A stretch of DNA of 64,000 nucleotides from Bacteroidia bacterium (GTDB taxonomy: Bacteria > Bacteroidota > Bacteroidia > Bacteroidales > Prolixibacteraceae): assembly GCA_026391295.1 (NCBI GenBank), contig JAPLDS010000020.1:1-64000 (forward strand), in the 5' to 3' direction. This document shows, one piece after another, positions 19,037 to 28,253 of the stretch. Within the stretch, counting starts at the first letter, position 1. Every line of letters begins with the position of its first letter. Position numbers and translations under genes: made by a program. A model generated the notes under the pieces. The model saw nothing but the letters and a program-made list of their open reading frames with translations, made no database searches and was not told the DNA's origin.

Positions 19037-19936
19037 TTAGCTCCAAAGATGTGATGGGTATTCCCCAGATTTAATCAAGGACTTAATCTTCTCTTGTACG
19101 AATGGCTTATCTTCTTGATAGGTAACCCCAAACCAAGGTGAGTCACAGCTTAGAACCTTCGTTCTAACAGTTCCTTTGACGATGTTGTTGTTAATCACAA
19201 GCGGAATGTAAAATTCTGATTTTAACTCATTCCCATGATTGCTTAGAAAATCTTTAAAATCTTCAGTAAGGTAGTTGAATACATTTGGCTTCAGTCCCCA
19301 GAAATTCATTGAAACAGGTGTGTTTCCTTCTAGTTTCGTCCGATCTTCACCTTCGTAGTAGAAGATGCCATCTGATTCTCCTAGGATCTTAGTCCGCTCA
19401 ACGACAGTCGTTAGATATCCTTCTGCATCTGTATTGCAAACACCGCGCGACACAGACCCAAACTCAGACAGCGTATTGGCTACATAATAACCAACCATCG
19501 CATATTCGTTCTGGTCGGTTGAAGAAGTTAAAAAATCTGCCATAGCACGGTATGCATTACCACCATAAAAATCATCCGCATTAATAACTGCAAATGGCTC
19601 TTTGGTTGCAGGTTCGGCCATCATGGTGGCATGAGCTGTTCCCCAGGGCTTTTCACGCTCTGGATGAATTTGGAATCCTGCAGGAATCTTATCGCGAGAC
19701 TGATAAACATATTCAACCTCAATTCTACCCTTCAGATTCGGCTCGAATCGCGCTTTAAATGCATCCGAAAAATCTGTCCGAATCACAAATACAACTTTCC
19801 CAAACCCAGCTTTGATTGCATCGTAAAGGGAATAGTCAATAATCGCTTCCCCATTTGGACCTACTTCATCTAATTGTTTAAGACCGCCATAACGACTGCC
19901 CATGCCTGCCGCTAGAATTACTAATGTTGGTTTCAT
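19037..19936 (-). CDS. NDP-sugar pyrophosphorylase / nucleotidyltransferase family protein
   Basis: N-terminal LAAGMGSRYGGLKQLDEVGPNGEAIIDYSLYDA signature; PFAVINADDFYGG. Confidence 0.85.
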   Translation of the reverse strand: MKPTLVILAAGMGSRYGGLKQLDEVGPNGEAIIDYSLYDAIKAGFGKVVFVIRTDFSDAFKARFEPNLKGRIEVEYVYQSRDKIPAGFQIHPEREKPWGTAHATMMAEPATKEPFAVINADDFYGGNAYRAMADFLTSSTDQNEYAMVGYYVANTLSEFGSVSRGVCNTDAEGYLTTVVERTKILGESDGIFYYEGEDRTKLEGNTPVSMNFWGLKPNVFNYLTEDFKDFLSNHGNELKSEFYIPLVINNNIVKGTVRTKVLSCDSPWFGVTYQEDKPFVQEKIKSLIKSGEYPSHLWS

Positions 19937-20062
19937 TTTTGAGCTTTATTTTATTAAAAAACATCCATGAACTCTTCTACTCAAAAGATGAAAAGAAGGA
20001 CATGGATGTTTTGTTATTTTAATATCTTGATAATTTGTGCTTCAAGATCATTGATGAACTAT

Positions 20063-21271
20063 TTATTTTCTGATTTTATGACCACTTAAGGCATAATAAA
20101 GGATAAACAAAAAGCATGGAACAGCTACCCAGTAGGCATGCTGTGCGCCATAGGCGTCTTTTAAGAATCCGTAAATTGTTGGAACTAAAGCACCACCAAC
20201 GATTGCAATAACCAATAACGAGGAGCCTGCTTTTGTAAATCTGCCTAGATCAGCAATTGCTAAAGGCCAAAGTGCTGGCCACATCAATGAGCATCCAAGG
20301 GCCATTAACGAGATAAACCAGATTGATAGTGACTCCGTAACGAAGACAACCATTAACGATCCAATTAGCGCTACAATGGCACAAATCAATAGTGCTTTTG
20401 CTTGACTAAGGTGTTTAGGGATAAAGATTACTCCACAGATATAACCAATAACCATTCCAACAGGCGCTATCCAAGCATACAATCCTGGGTTTGGAAGATT
20501 GATGCTTGTCGCATAATCTACTAAAGTTCCCAATGAAATAGTCTCAACACCTACATATAAGAAAAGCGTTAATCCACCTAAAAGAAGATGGGGAAACTCC
20601 CAGATCGATTTTTTGTCGGCTGCATAGGCACAATCTTCTGTGCTATCTTCTTCCCCAGCAGCAGCCACTTCAGGTAGCGGTGAGAAATAGGCTAATACAC
20701 CAAGAAGAATAAATACGCCGATGATGATATAAAATGGCAAATTGATATCTGTAAGTTGCACATCTTTAACATTTTTGCTAATTACAAGTGACAAAAATAG
20801 GGGAGCTATAGGCCAAGCTAATTTATTTGCAATTCCCATGATACTCATTCTCTTTGCCGCACTTTCAATAGGGCCAAGGATTGTGATGTACGGGTTAACA
20901 GAGGCTTGTAAGAAGGCATTTCCCATTCCACTAATAAAAGAAGCAAACAAGAATAGGGGTAAGCTGCCTAATCTAGCCGAAGGAATAAAGAGGTAAAAAC
21001 CTGTAGCAAACATTAAGAAAGAGAGTGCCATAGTGTTTTTGTAACCTATCTTTCCAATAACCAAAGAGGCTGGATAGCCAAAGATTAGAAAGGCAGAGAA
21101 AGTTGCTGCAAGAACAAGATAGGATTGTCCGGACGAGATATTAAGCGCCTTGCTTAATAAGGGGATTAAATAACTATTTATTCCCAAGGCAAAGCCTATG
21201 GCAAAAAACATGATCCCTACAATAATCAGTGGTAAGAGGTAGCTCTTTTTACTGGTCTGATTCATCTCCAT
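20063..21271 (-). CDS. Sugar MFS transporter (FucP/NagP-like)
   Basis: MFS topology; GFALGINSYLIPLLSKALNISSGQSYLVLAATFSAFLIFGYPASLVIGKIGYKNTM and GMGNAFLQASVNPYITILGP, typical of FucP/GluP family. Confidence 0.85.
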   Translation of the reverse strand: MEMNQTSKKSYLLPLIIVGIMFFAIGFALGINSYLIPLLSKALNISSGQSYLVLAATFSAFLIFGYPASLVIGKIGYKNTMALSFLMFATGFYLFIPSARLGSLPLFLFASFISGMGNAFLQASVNPYITILGPIESAAKRMSIMGIANKLAWPIAPLFLSLVISKNVKDVQLTDINLPFYIIIGVFILLGVLAYFSPLPEVAAAGEEDSTEDCAYAADKKSIWEFPHLLLGGLTLFLYVGVETISLGTLVDYATSINLPNPGLYAWIAPVGMVIGYICGVIFIPKHLSQAKALLICAIVALIGSLMVVFVTESLSIWFISLMALGCSLMWPALWPLAIADLGRFTKAGSSLLVIAIVGGALVPTIYGFLKDAYGAQHAYWVAVPCFLFILYYALSGHKIRK

Positions 21272-21412
21272 TTTAGTTAGTGGTTTAATTGAGTTAAATT
21301 AAGTTTTACAATACACAGATGCGAAAATAATCATTTTTGATTGTTAGCCGCTATGATTCTATTTTTCTTCGAGATTTTGATCGGTTAAGATCTGGCTCTG
21401 AAATTTTAATTA

Positions 21413-21934
21413 TTAATCTTCGGTTTTATACCAACCCGCATAGGTCTGATAATTATTTGCAATTCGGTTAATTTCCCCTTCAAGTAATGCTGGGCTAATA
21501 TCTTTTATTTTCTTAGCTGGAGAGCCACCATAGACTGATCCAGATTCGATGATAGTCCCTTTTGTGACCACTGCTCCAGCGGCCACAATAGAGTTACTGT
21601 TTACAATAGCATCATCTAAAACAACCGCATTTATTCCAATCAGGACATTGTCGTGAATGGTGCATCCATGGACTACTGCGCCGTGTGCAATGGAGACATT
21701 GTTGCCAATTGTGGTGGGTGATTTCTGATAGGTAGCATGAATCACGGCATTGTCTTGAATGTTCACATTATTTCCAATCTTGATGTAGTGAACATCACCC
21801 CGTAAAATGGCTCCATACCAAATACTGCAACCATCACCGATTGTGGTATCTCCAATGATCACTGCTGTTTCAGCAAACCAACAATTTTTACCAAAAGTTG
21901 GTTTCTTTCCCTTTAATGTTTTTATGATAGCCAT
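21413..21934 (-). CDS. Gamma carbonic anhydrase family / hexapeptide-repeat protein
   Basis: Left-handed beta-helix repeats (GDTTIGDGCSIWYGAILRGDVHYIKIGNNVNIQDNAVIH, SIAHGAVVHGCTIHDNVLIGINAVV). Confidence 0.9.
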   Translation of the reverse strand: MAIIKTLKGKKPTFGKNCWFAETAVIIGDTTIGDGCSIWYGAILRGDVHYIKIGNNVNIQDNAVIHATYQKSPTTIGNNVSIAHGAVVHGCTIHDNVLIGINAVVLDDAIVNSNSIVAAGAVVTKGTIIESGSVYGGSPAKKIKDISPALLEGEINRIANNYQTYAGWYKTED

Positions 21935-22025
21935 TGCGTCAAAAATTTAAAATTTGAAGACCAAAATTAATAATATACACACAATACTGAAGGATTAAAT
22001 CGGACTGTATTTTACAAACCTAAAT

Positions 22026-22058
22026 ATTAACGAATATTTCTTTTGGTTTTCAACCTCT
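22026..22058 (+). repeat. Imperfect direct repeat, copy 1 (ATTAACGAATATTTCTTTTGGTTTTCAACCTCT), contains GGTTttcAACC
   Basis: Matches copy 2 at 22172-22205 at about 27 of 34 positions; both in the korA upstream region. Confidence 0.6.
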
Positions 22059-22151
22059 AATGGAATCATTTTCTAAGCATACCCTTGTTTATAATCCGTC
22101 TAAAATACTCCATATTAGTGGATTTCAATGGCAAATATCAACCTAGTTAGT

Positions 22152-22159
22152 TACTTTTG
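22152..22159 (+). promoter_or_regulatory. Candidate Bacteroidota -7 element (TACTTTTG, fits TAnnTTTG) upstream of korA
   Basis: Match to TAnnTTTG; -33 element not clearly seen. Confidence 0.35.
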
Positions 22160-22171
22160 CTGTGCATATAC

Positions 22172-22205
22172 ATTAACGAATATCTCGTAAGGTTTACAAC
22201 CTATT
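22172..22205 (+). repeat. Imperfect direct repeat, copy 2 (ATTAACGAATATCTCGTAAGGTTTACAACCTATT), contains AGGTTtacAACCT palindrome
   Basis: See copy 1; lies about 100 bp upstream of korA. Confidence 0.6.
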
Positions 22206-22304
22206 TCGCTAGTTTCTTTTTATCGTTTATAAGATGGGTTTTGTCAGTTAATGTAAATCCGCATATAAATTTCATAAGTAGTTGAAATATAAATACTTAT
22301 TTTT

Positions 22305-24149
22305 ATGGGCAATACAAAAATTGTTGAACTGGAAGAGGTTGCAATCCGGTTTTCTGGCGATTCTGGCGACGGAATGCAGTTAACTGGAGCCCTTTTTTCA
22401 GATACTTCCGCGTTATTTGGTAACGACATTTCTACCTTTCCAGATTATCCATCCGAGATTAGGGCCCCTCAAGGGACTATTGGAGGGATAAGTGGTTTTC
22501 AAGTTCAATTTGGAAAAAGCAGGATTAAAACTCCTGGCGACTTTGCACATGTTCTGGTGGCTATGAATCCTGCAGCTGTAAAAGCGAATGCTAGTTTCAT
22601 GAGTCCTGGCGGTACAATTTTCTATGATGTGGATAGCTTTATTCAGAAAAACTTTGATAAAGCGAAACTAAAGACTGATGATCCCTTTGAGGAGTGTAAC
22701 CTTCAGGATTTTATAAAGGTTGCAGTTCCGATCACCAGCATGACAAGGGAGGCATTAAAGGACCTGGATATCGATAATAAAAGTGTTCTTCGAAGTAAGA
22801 ATATGTTTGCGCTCGGATTAATTTGCTGGGTGTTTAGTAAGCCTCTTGATTATATAGAGAAATTTATAAATCGCAAATTTGCTAAAAGTCCGATTGTTGT
22901 AGAGACGAACTTACGTGTTTTACATGCGGGATGGAATTATGGTCTTACCTTAGAGCATCTAACACCCCGTTATGTTGTGCATCCGGCTGAGATTGAAAAA
23001 GGGACCTATCGTAACATTAATGGGAACTTAGCGACCGCATGGGGTTTATTAGCTGCCTCGCAAAAGGCCGGTCTAGATCTATTTATCGGTTCGTATCCCA
23101 TAACTCCTGCAACAGAGATCTTGCAAGCTTTAGCTGATCGCAAAGATTTAGGCGTTAAGAGTTTTCAAGCAGAGGATGAGATAGCGGGTATATGTACCGC
23201 CATTGGAGCCTCGTTTGCAGGTAAGCTTGCTGTTACCACCACGTCAGGACCTGGCTTTGCTTTAAAATCAGAAGCTTTGGGTTTAAGTGTCATGGCAGAG
23301 CTTCCCTTGGTGGTGGTGAATGTTCAACGGGGAGGACCTTCAACTGGACTTCCTACCAAAACCGAGCAGTCCGATTTACTTCAAACATTATATGGTCGAA
23401 ATGGCGAGAGTCCACTGGTTGTCATTGCAGCTTCTTCACCATCTGATTGTTTCCACTTTGCCTATATGGCAGCTAAAATAGCTTTAGAGCGCATGGTTCC
23501 TGTCGTTCTTCTAACCGATGGATTTTTAGGAAATGGTTCAGAGCCTTGGCGAATACCTAAGTTGGCTGAACTAGCTTCTATCACTCCGCGAATCGCTACT
23601 TACCCAGAGATATTTAAGCCGTATTCGCGCGATGCTCAAACATTAGCTCGCGATTGGGCTTTCCCTGGCATGGATGGCTACCAACATCGAATTGGTGGTC
23701 TTGAAAAAGATGCAGCTGGAAATGTGAGTCATGATCCAGCTAATCATCAACGAATGACTGATATACGTGAGGCAAAAGTAAACAAGGTTGTTGAGTTGGT
23801 TCCTGATCTAGAGGTGATCGGTGATGCTAAAGGTGATTTATTAGTCGTTGGATGGGGAGGTACTTATGGCTATATGGATGGAGCCGTGAGAGATTTGCAA
23901 TCCAAAGGCGTCGCCATTGGATTGGCTCATTTTAATTATATCAAGCCATTGCCAGCAAATACGGCAGCCGTTTTTGCGCAATTTAAAAAGATCGTGGTTT
24001 GTGAACTCAATCTAGGTCAGTTTGCGGCTTATCTGCGAGATAAGATGCCGAACTTTCACTATTATCAATACAATAAAGTTCAGGGATTACCATTTACAGT
24101 CATTGAATTAGTCGAAAACTTTGAAAAACTTTTGGAGGATAAAAAATGA
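22305..24149 (+). CDS. korA: 2-oxoacid:acceptor oxidoreductase subunit alpha (2-oxoglutarate ferredoxin oxidoreductase type)
   Basis: RFSGDSGDGMQLTGALFSD, FPDYPSEIRAPQGTIGGISGFQVQFG, GSYPITPATEILQ, TTTSGPGFALKSEALGLSVMAELPLVVVNVQRGGPSTGLPTKTEQSDL. Confidence 0.93.
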   Translation: MGNTKIVELEEVAIRFSGDSGDGMQLTGALFSDTSALFGNDISTFPDYPSEIRAPQGTIGGISGFQVQFGKSRIKTPGDFAHVLVAMNPAAVKANASFMSPGGTIFYDVDSFIQKNFDKAKLKTDDPFEECNLQDFIKVAVPITSMTREALKDLDIDNKSVLRSKNMFALGLICWVFSKPLDYIEKFINRKFAKSPIVVETNLRVLHAGWNYGLTLEHLTPRYVVHPAEIEKGTYRNINGNLATAWGLLAASQKAGLDLFIGSYPITPATEILQALADRKDLGVKSFQAEDEIAGICTAIGASFAGKLAVTTTSGPGFALKSEALGLSVMAELPLVVVNVQRGGPSTGLPTKTEQSDLLQTLYGRNGESPLVVIAASSPSDCFHFAYMAAKIALERMVPVVLLTDGFLGNGSEPWRIPKLAELASITPRIATYPEIFKPYSRDAQTLARDWAFPGMDGYQHRIGGLEKDAAGNVSHDPANHQRMTDIREAKVNKVVELVPDLEVIGDAKGDLLVVGWGGTYGYMDGAVRDLQSKGVAIGLAHFNYIKPLPANTAAVFAQFKKIVVCELNLGQFAAYLRDKMPNFHYYQYNKVQGLPFTVIELVENFEKLLEDKK

Positions 24150-25162
24150 TAGACGTACTAGAATATACCTTGAAAGATTTTAAGAGCGAGAACGAGGTTC
24201 GTTGGTGCCCTGGATGTGGCGACCATGCAGTTCTCAATGCTATTCAAAAAGCAATGGCGAACTTGGGTGTTAAGCAAGAAGATTTTGCCGTTATCTCCGG
24301 TATTGGATGTTCGTCGCGCTTCCCTTACTATATGAGCACCTATGGGTTTCATACCATTCACGGTCGAGCAGCGGCGGTGGCCTCTGGCGTAAAATGCGCC
24401 AATCCAAGACTTTCCGTTTGGGAAATAACAGGTGATGGCGATGCATTGGCTATTGGTGGCAACCATTTTATTCATTGCATTCGTCGTAATATTGACTTGA
24501 ATATTATCTTGTTTAATAACAAGATTTATGGACTAACGAAGGGTCAATATTCTCCGACTTCTGATCGTGGTGCTGTCACCAAAACTTCCCCTCAGGGAAC
24601 TATCGAGAGTCCATTTATCCCAGGTCAGCTAGTGCTGGGTGCTAGAGGGACTTTCTTTGCGAGGTGTGTCGATAACAACATTAAAAATTCGCAAGAAGTT
24701 TATGAGCAGGCGGCTAAGCACAAAGGGACCTCTGTGGTTGAGGTATTGCAAAATTGCATCATATTCAATGATGGAATTCATGCAGAGATATCTGATCCTA
24801 AAATGCGGGATGAACGTCAGATATTTCTTAAACACGGAGAACCAATGATCTTTGGAACTGAAAAGAATAAGGGACTGATGTTTGATAAGGCCATGCTTAA
24901 GGTGGTTACCATCGGCGAAAATGGAGTTACCCTTGACGATATTCTTATTCATGACGTGACTGAACCTTATGGCTATGTTCATCAGCAGTTAATAGGGATG
25001 AAGTTACCTGAATTCCCAATTGCGATGGGCGTGATTCGTGCTGTTGAAGCTCCAGTTTATGATCAGATGATGGAGCAGCAAATCGCAGATGTTCAAAGTA
25101 AATCGAAAATAAAATCAATCGACGATTTACTCAATAGCGGAAATACGTGGGTTGTTGAGTGA
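24146..25162 (+). CDS. korB: 2-oxoacid:acceptor oxidoreductase subunit beta (TPP-binding)
   Basis: RWCPGCGDHAVLNAIQKA, SGIGCSSRFPYYM and ITGDGDALAIGGNHFIHCIRRNIDLNIILFNNKIYGLTKGQYSPTS; ATG overlaps korA stop. Confidence 0.93.
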   Translation: MIDVLEYTLKDFKSENEVRWCPGCGDHAVLNAIQKAMANLGVKQEDFAVISGIGCSSRFPYYMSTYGFHTIHGRAAAVASGVKCANPRLSVWEITGDGDALAIGGNHFIHCIRRNIDLNIILFNNKIYGLTKGQYSPTSDRGAVTKTSPQGTIESPFIPGQLVLGARGTFFARCVDNNIKNSQEVYEQAAKHKGTSVVEVLQNCIIFNDGIHAEISDPKMRDERQIFLKHGEPMIFGTEKNKGLMFDKAMLKVVTIGENGVTLDDILIHDVTEPYGYVHQQLIGMKLPEFPIAMGVIRAVEAPVYDQMMEQQIADVQSKSKIKSIDDLLNSGNTWVVE

Positions 25163-25181
25163 CAATTTATAATTGTTCTCG

Positions 25182-25206
25182 AAAAAAGGGACTTCGGTCC
25201 CTTTTT
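25182..25206 (+). terminator. Rho-independent terminator after korB with cUUCGg tetraloop
   Basis: AAAAAGGGAC-TTCG-GTCCCTTTTT. Confidence 0.85.
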
Positions 25207-25258
25207 CTGTTTTGTAACGAATTTAGTTACTTTTAGGTGTTGATTTAGCTTTTGTCGT

Positions 25259-28234
25259 ATGCTGAAAAATGAGAATCATTCGATTGGATCTATCTATAAG
25301 CGAAGGCTTTCGGATCGCGATATTTTTCAGGAGCTTATGCCGCACAAGGTCAAAGAGGTATTGCTCTTTGCAACCCTCTACGACTCTTTTTCCATAGAAC
25401 GAGAAGGGCAGTTTTCTGATAAGATTTTTGGCGAATACTTGCAGCTAAACTTATATGCTGCTCCTCGATTTACTAGTGTCAATTCGTTAGAGCATCTTTT
25501 AAGCATCATCCATTCGCGTCACTTCGATTTGGTAATAATAATGGCAGGTGTGGATAAACTTCTTCCTCTGGAGGTGGCACAAGTGACGTATGAGGCAAAG
25601 CCTCGGATCCCAATCCTATTATTGCTTAATAGTGACAGTGATATTCGCCCGTTTCAGTTAGCTATTCAAGATTTCCCTGCAATCGATCGTATTTTTGTTT
25701 GGAATGCTAATTCCAATGTATTTCTGGCTATGATTAAATACATTGAAGACAAGAAAAATGCGGCCAATGATGCTGTGCTAGGAGGTGTTCGGGTGATTTT
25801 ACTTGTAGAAGATTCAATAAAATATTACTCGCGTTATTTACCCCTGTTATTTACTAGTGTAATGATGCAAACTCAAGCCTTGGTTTCCGATAAGTCGGAA
25901 GATGAGTTGCATAAGATCTTTAAATATCGGGCTCGTCCAAAGGTTTTATTGGTTAGCACTTATGAAGAAGCAGTTGTAATTATTAATGAGTATAAAGAGA
26001 AATTACTTTGCGTTATTTCTGATGTTCAATTTCCGCGAAATGGCGTGGATGATTCCAATGCTGGCATTGATTTACTGAATTACGTTCGGCAAACCTTGCG
26101 CTATCCAATCCCCTTGCTCCTGCAATCACATGATGCTTCCAACGCCGTAAAAGCAAAAGAGATAGAGGCTGGATTTATTACGAAGAATTCAGATACGCTT
26201 GCTTATGATATTAATGATTTTATCAATAAGAATCTAGGATTTGGAGACTTTGTTTTTCGAAATTCAAAAGGCGATCCTATTGGCATTGCAAAGAATTTAG
26301 ATGAGTTTGAAGCTTATCTGAAAACTGTTCCTGAGGAGTCATTGGTGTTTCATGGGTCTAAAAACGATTTTTCTTCTTGGATGATGGCTCGAGGAGAGAT
26401 CAAGATTGCGGAACGTTTAATTCCATTTAAAATTGAAAGTTTTCAAGATCCTTCGCGGATACGAGAAGTCTGTCTTAGCATTTTTAAGGATGTTAAAGAG
26501 AAGAAAAATAGAGGTCGAGTCATTCGTTTTGACCCAGATTTGGTGCATGGTAATCGCTGGTTGCTTTTGATGGGCAATGGTTCTCTTGGAGGAAAGGGAA
26601 GAGGCTTAGCGTTTATTAGTCATTTGATTGCGAATATTGATATGAAAGTTTTACTTCCAGGCATCAATATTCGGATGCCTGCTACGGTAGTCATTGGAAC
26701 CAGTGAGTTTGATACTTTCATTCATCACAATAATTTATATGAATCAGCGTATCATGGATCAGATTTTAATCAATTAAAAACTGATTTTCTGCAAAGTGAA
26801 CTTAGTCCCTCCTTGTGTGAGAATCTTGCTCAATACATTAATCTAGTGTCTCAACCCTTGGCCGTGCGCTCCTCAGGTCTATTTGAAGATTCTTTGGTTC
26901 AGCCCTGCTCGGGCGTTTATGCTACTTATCTAATCCCGAATAATCATGCTGATACATCGGTTCGTTTAGAGCAATTAAAGACTGCTATAAAACTTGTTTT
27001 TGCTTCTGTTTTTAGTGACCAAGCGAAAGCTTTTTTTGAGTCATTGAATTATAAGATCGAAGAAGAGAAGATGGCTGTTGTTATTCAGCCGGTGGTAGGT
27101 CAAGAAAGAGATTCTCGGTATTATGCGGATATAAGTGGAATGGCTCAATCTTTTAATTATTATCCCTATAGTTATCTGAAGCCTGATGATGGCCTCGCTG
27201 TTATTTCTCTAGGACTTGGTCTGACTGTAATGGCAGGAGAAAAAGCATTCCGATTTTGCCCAAAATATCCTGAACTTAAAATGGGAATGGCTGAGGATCA
27301 GATTAAAGACTCACAACGTGAATGTTATAGTATTGACATGCAGCTAGGAAAATCTGAAGTTCGTTTGGGTAACGATTTTTCTTTTCTGAAAAAGTGTCAA
27401 TTATCTGAATTAGAGAAGGATCGCGTTTTTGATTCTTGTGTGTCGACTTACCATGCAGATAATGATATTCTAGTTCCTGGTTATGAAAAGGGTAAGACAA
27501 TGGTTGTTGATTATGCTGCTATTCTTGAGTATAAGAAATTTCCTTTGTGTGATACCTTGGATCTTTTGCTCGATTTGTTTAAGCAAGCGATGGGATCACC
27601 AGTTGAGATGGAGTTCGCCATTGATCTTAGTCAAACGGAAAATGGATGGCCAACATTTTTCTTGTTACAGCTAAAGCCTTTGATTCGCAAATCGGAAGAG
27701 TTAGAGGTTGATCTAAACGCTAAGGAGACAGATAAATTACTAATGCGCTCATCTAAGGGGATGGGGAATGGACTACTATCTGAATTATTGGATGTTGTTT
27801 ATGTTTCGTCGTTTGATAGATTTAAAACGAAGGAGATCGCTGCTGAAATTGCCACTCTAAATCGACTATTGGTTAGTCAGAATAAACGCTATTTGTTAAT
27901 TGGTCAAGGGAGGTGGGGAACGCGTGATAATTTCATGGGGATTCCAGTAAATTGGTCCGATATTTCAAATGCACAGGTTATCGTAGAGTTGGCTATACCT
28001 GGGTTTGTAGCCGAGCCATCATTGGGATCTCACTTCTTTCACAATGTTACTTCAATGAATATTGGTTACTTTGCAATTCAGGCAAACAATGAATTTGATT
28101 TTTTTCATTTAGATTTGCTGGAGCAACAAACCGTTTGTTGGGAAGGTAAATATGTTAAGCATGTATCTTTTCGCGAACCTTTTGAGTTGTTAATGGATGG
28201 TCGGCAGCAGGCTGCCATCATTCGTATTCAGTAA
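25259..28234 (+). CDS. Receiver-domain / PPDK N-terminal (ATP-grasp) fusion protein of unknown role, lacking swivelling-His and PEP-barrel domains
   Basis: First receiver-like segment without obvious acceptor Asp; second with VEDS...CVISDVQFP...LLLQSHD...FITKNS; PPDK_N-like NGSLGGKGRGLAFISHL, PATVVIGTSEF, PLAVRSSGLFEDSLVQPCSGVY and GQGRWGTRDNFMGIPVNWSDIS. Confidence 0.8.
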   Translation: MLKNENHSIGSIYKRRLSDRDIFQELMPHKVKEVLLFATLYDSFSIEREGQFSDKIFGEYLQLNLYAAPRFTSVNSLEHLLSIIHSRHFDLVIIMAGVDKLLPLEVAQVTYEAKPRIPILLLLNSDSDIRPFQLAIQDFPAIDRIFVWNANSNVFLAMIKYIEDKKNAANDAVLGGVRVILLVEDSIKYYSRYLPLLFTSVMMQTQALVSDKSEDELHKIFKYRARPKVLLVSTYEEAVVIINEYKEKLLCVISDVQFPRNGVDDSNAGIDLLNYVRQTLRYPIPLLLQSHDASNAVKAKEIEAGFITKNSDTLAYDINDFINKNLGFGDFVFRNSKGDPIGIAKNLDEFEAYLKTVPEESLVFHGSKNDFSSWMMARGEIKIAERLIPFKIESFQDPSRIREVCLSIFKDVKEKKNRGRVIRFDPDLVHGNRWLLLMGNGSLGGKGRGLAFISHLIANIDMKVLLPGINIRMPATVVIGTSEFDTFIHHNNLYESAYHGSDFNQLKTDFLQSELSPSLCENLAQYINLVSQPLAVRSSGLFEDSLVQPCSGVYATYLIPNNHADTSVRLEQLKTAIKLVFASVFSDQAKAFFESLNYKIEEEKMAVVIQPVVGQERDSRYYADISGMAQSFNYYPYSYLKPDDGLAVISLGLGLTVMAGEKAFRFCPKYPELKMGMAEDQIKDSQRECYSIDMQLGKSEVRLGNDFSFLKKCQLSELEKDRVFDSCVSTYHADNDILVPGYEKGKTMVVDYAAILEYKKFPLCDTLDLLLDLFKQAMGSPVEMEFAIDLSQTENGWPTFFLLQLKPLIRKSEELEVDLNAKETDKLLMRSSKGMGNGLLSELLDVVYVSSFDRFKTKEIAAEIATLNRLLVSQNKRYLLIGQGRWGTRDNFMGIPVNWSDISNAQVIVELAIPGFVAEPSLGSHFFHNVTSMNIGYFAIQANNEFDFFHLDLLEQQTVCWEGKYVKHVSFREPFELLMDGRQQAAIIRIQ

Positions 28235-28253
28235 CTGATATTTTAAGTAGCTT

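Noticed and set aside
24158-24475. 105-aa minus-strand ORF within korB
   Set aside because: Antisense to strongly conserved TPP-binding subunit; no independent support.
24629-24982. 117-aa minus-strand ORF within korB
   Set aside because: Antisense shadow ORF, no domain signal.
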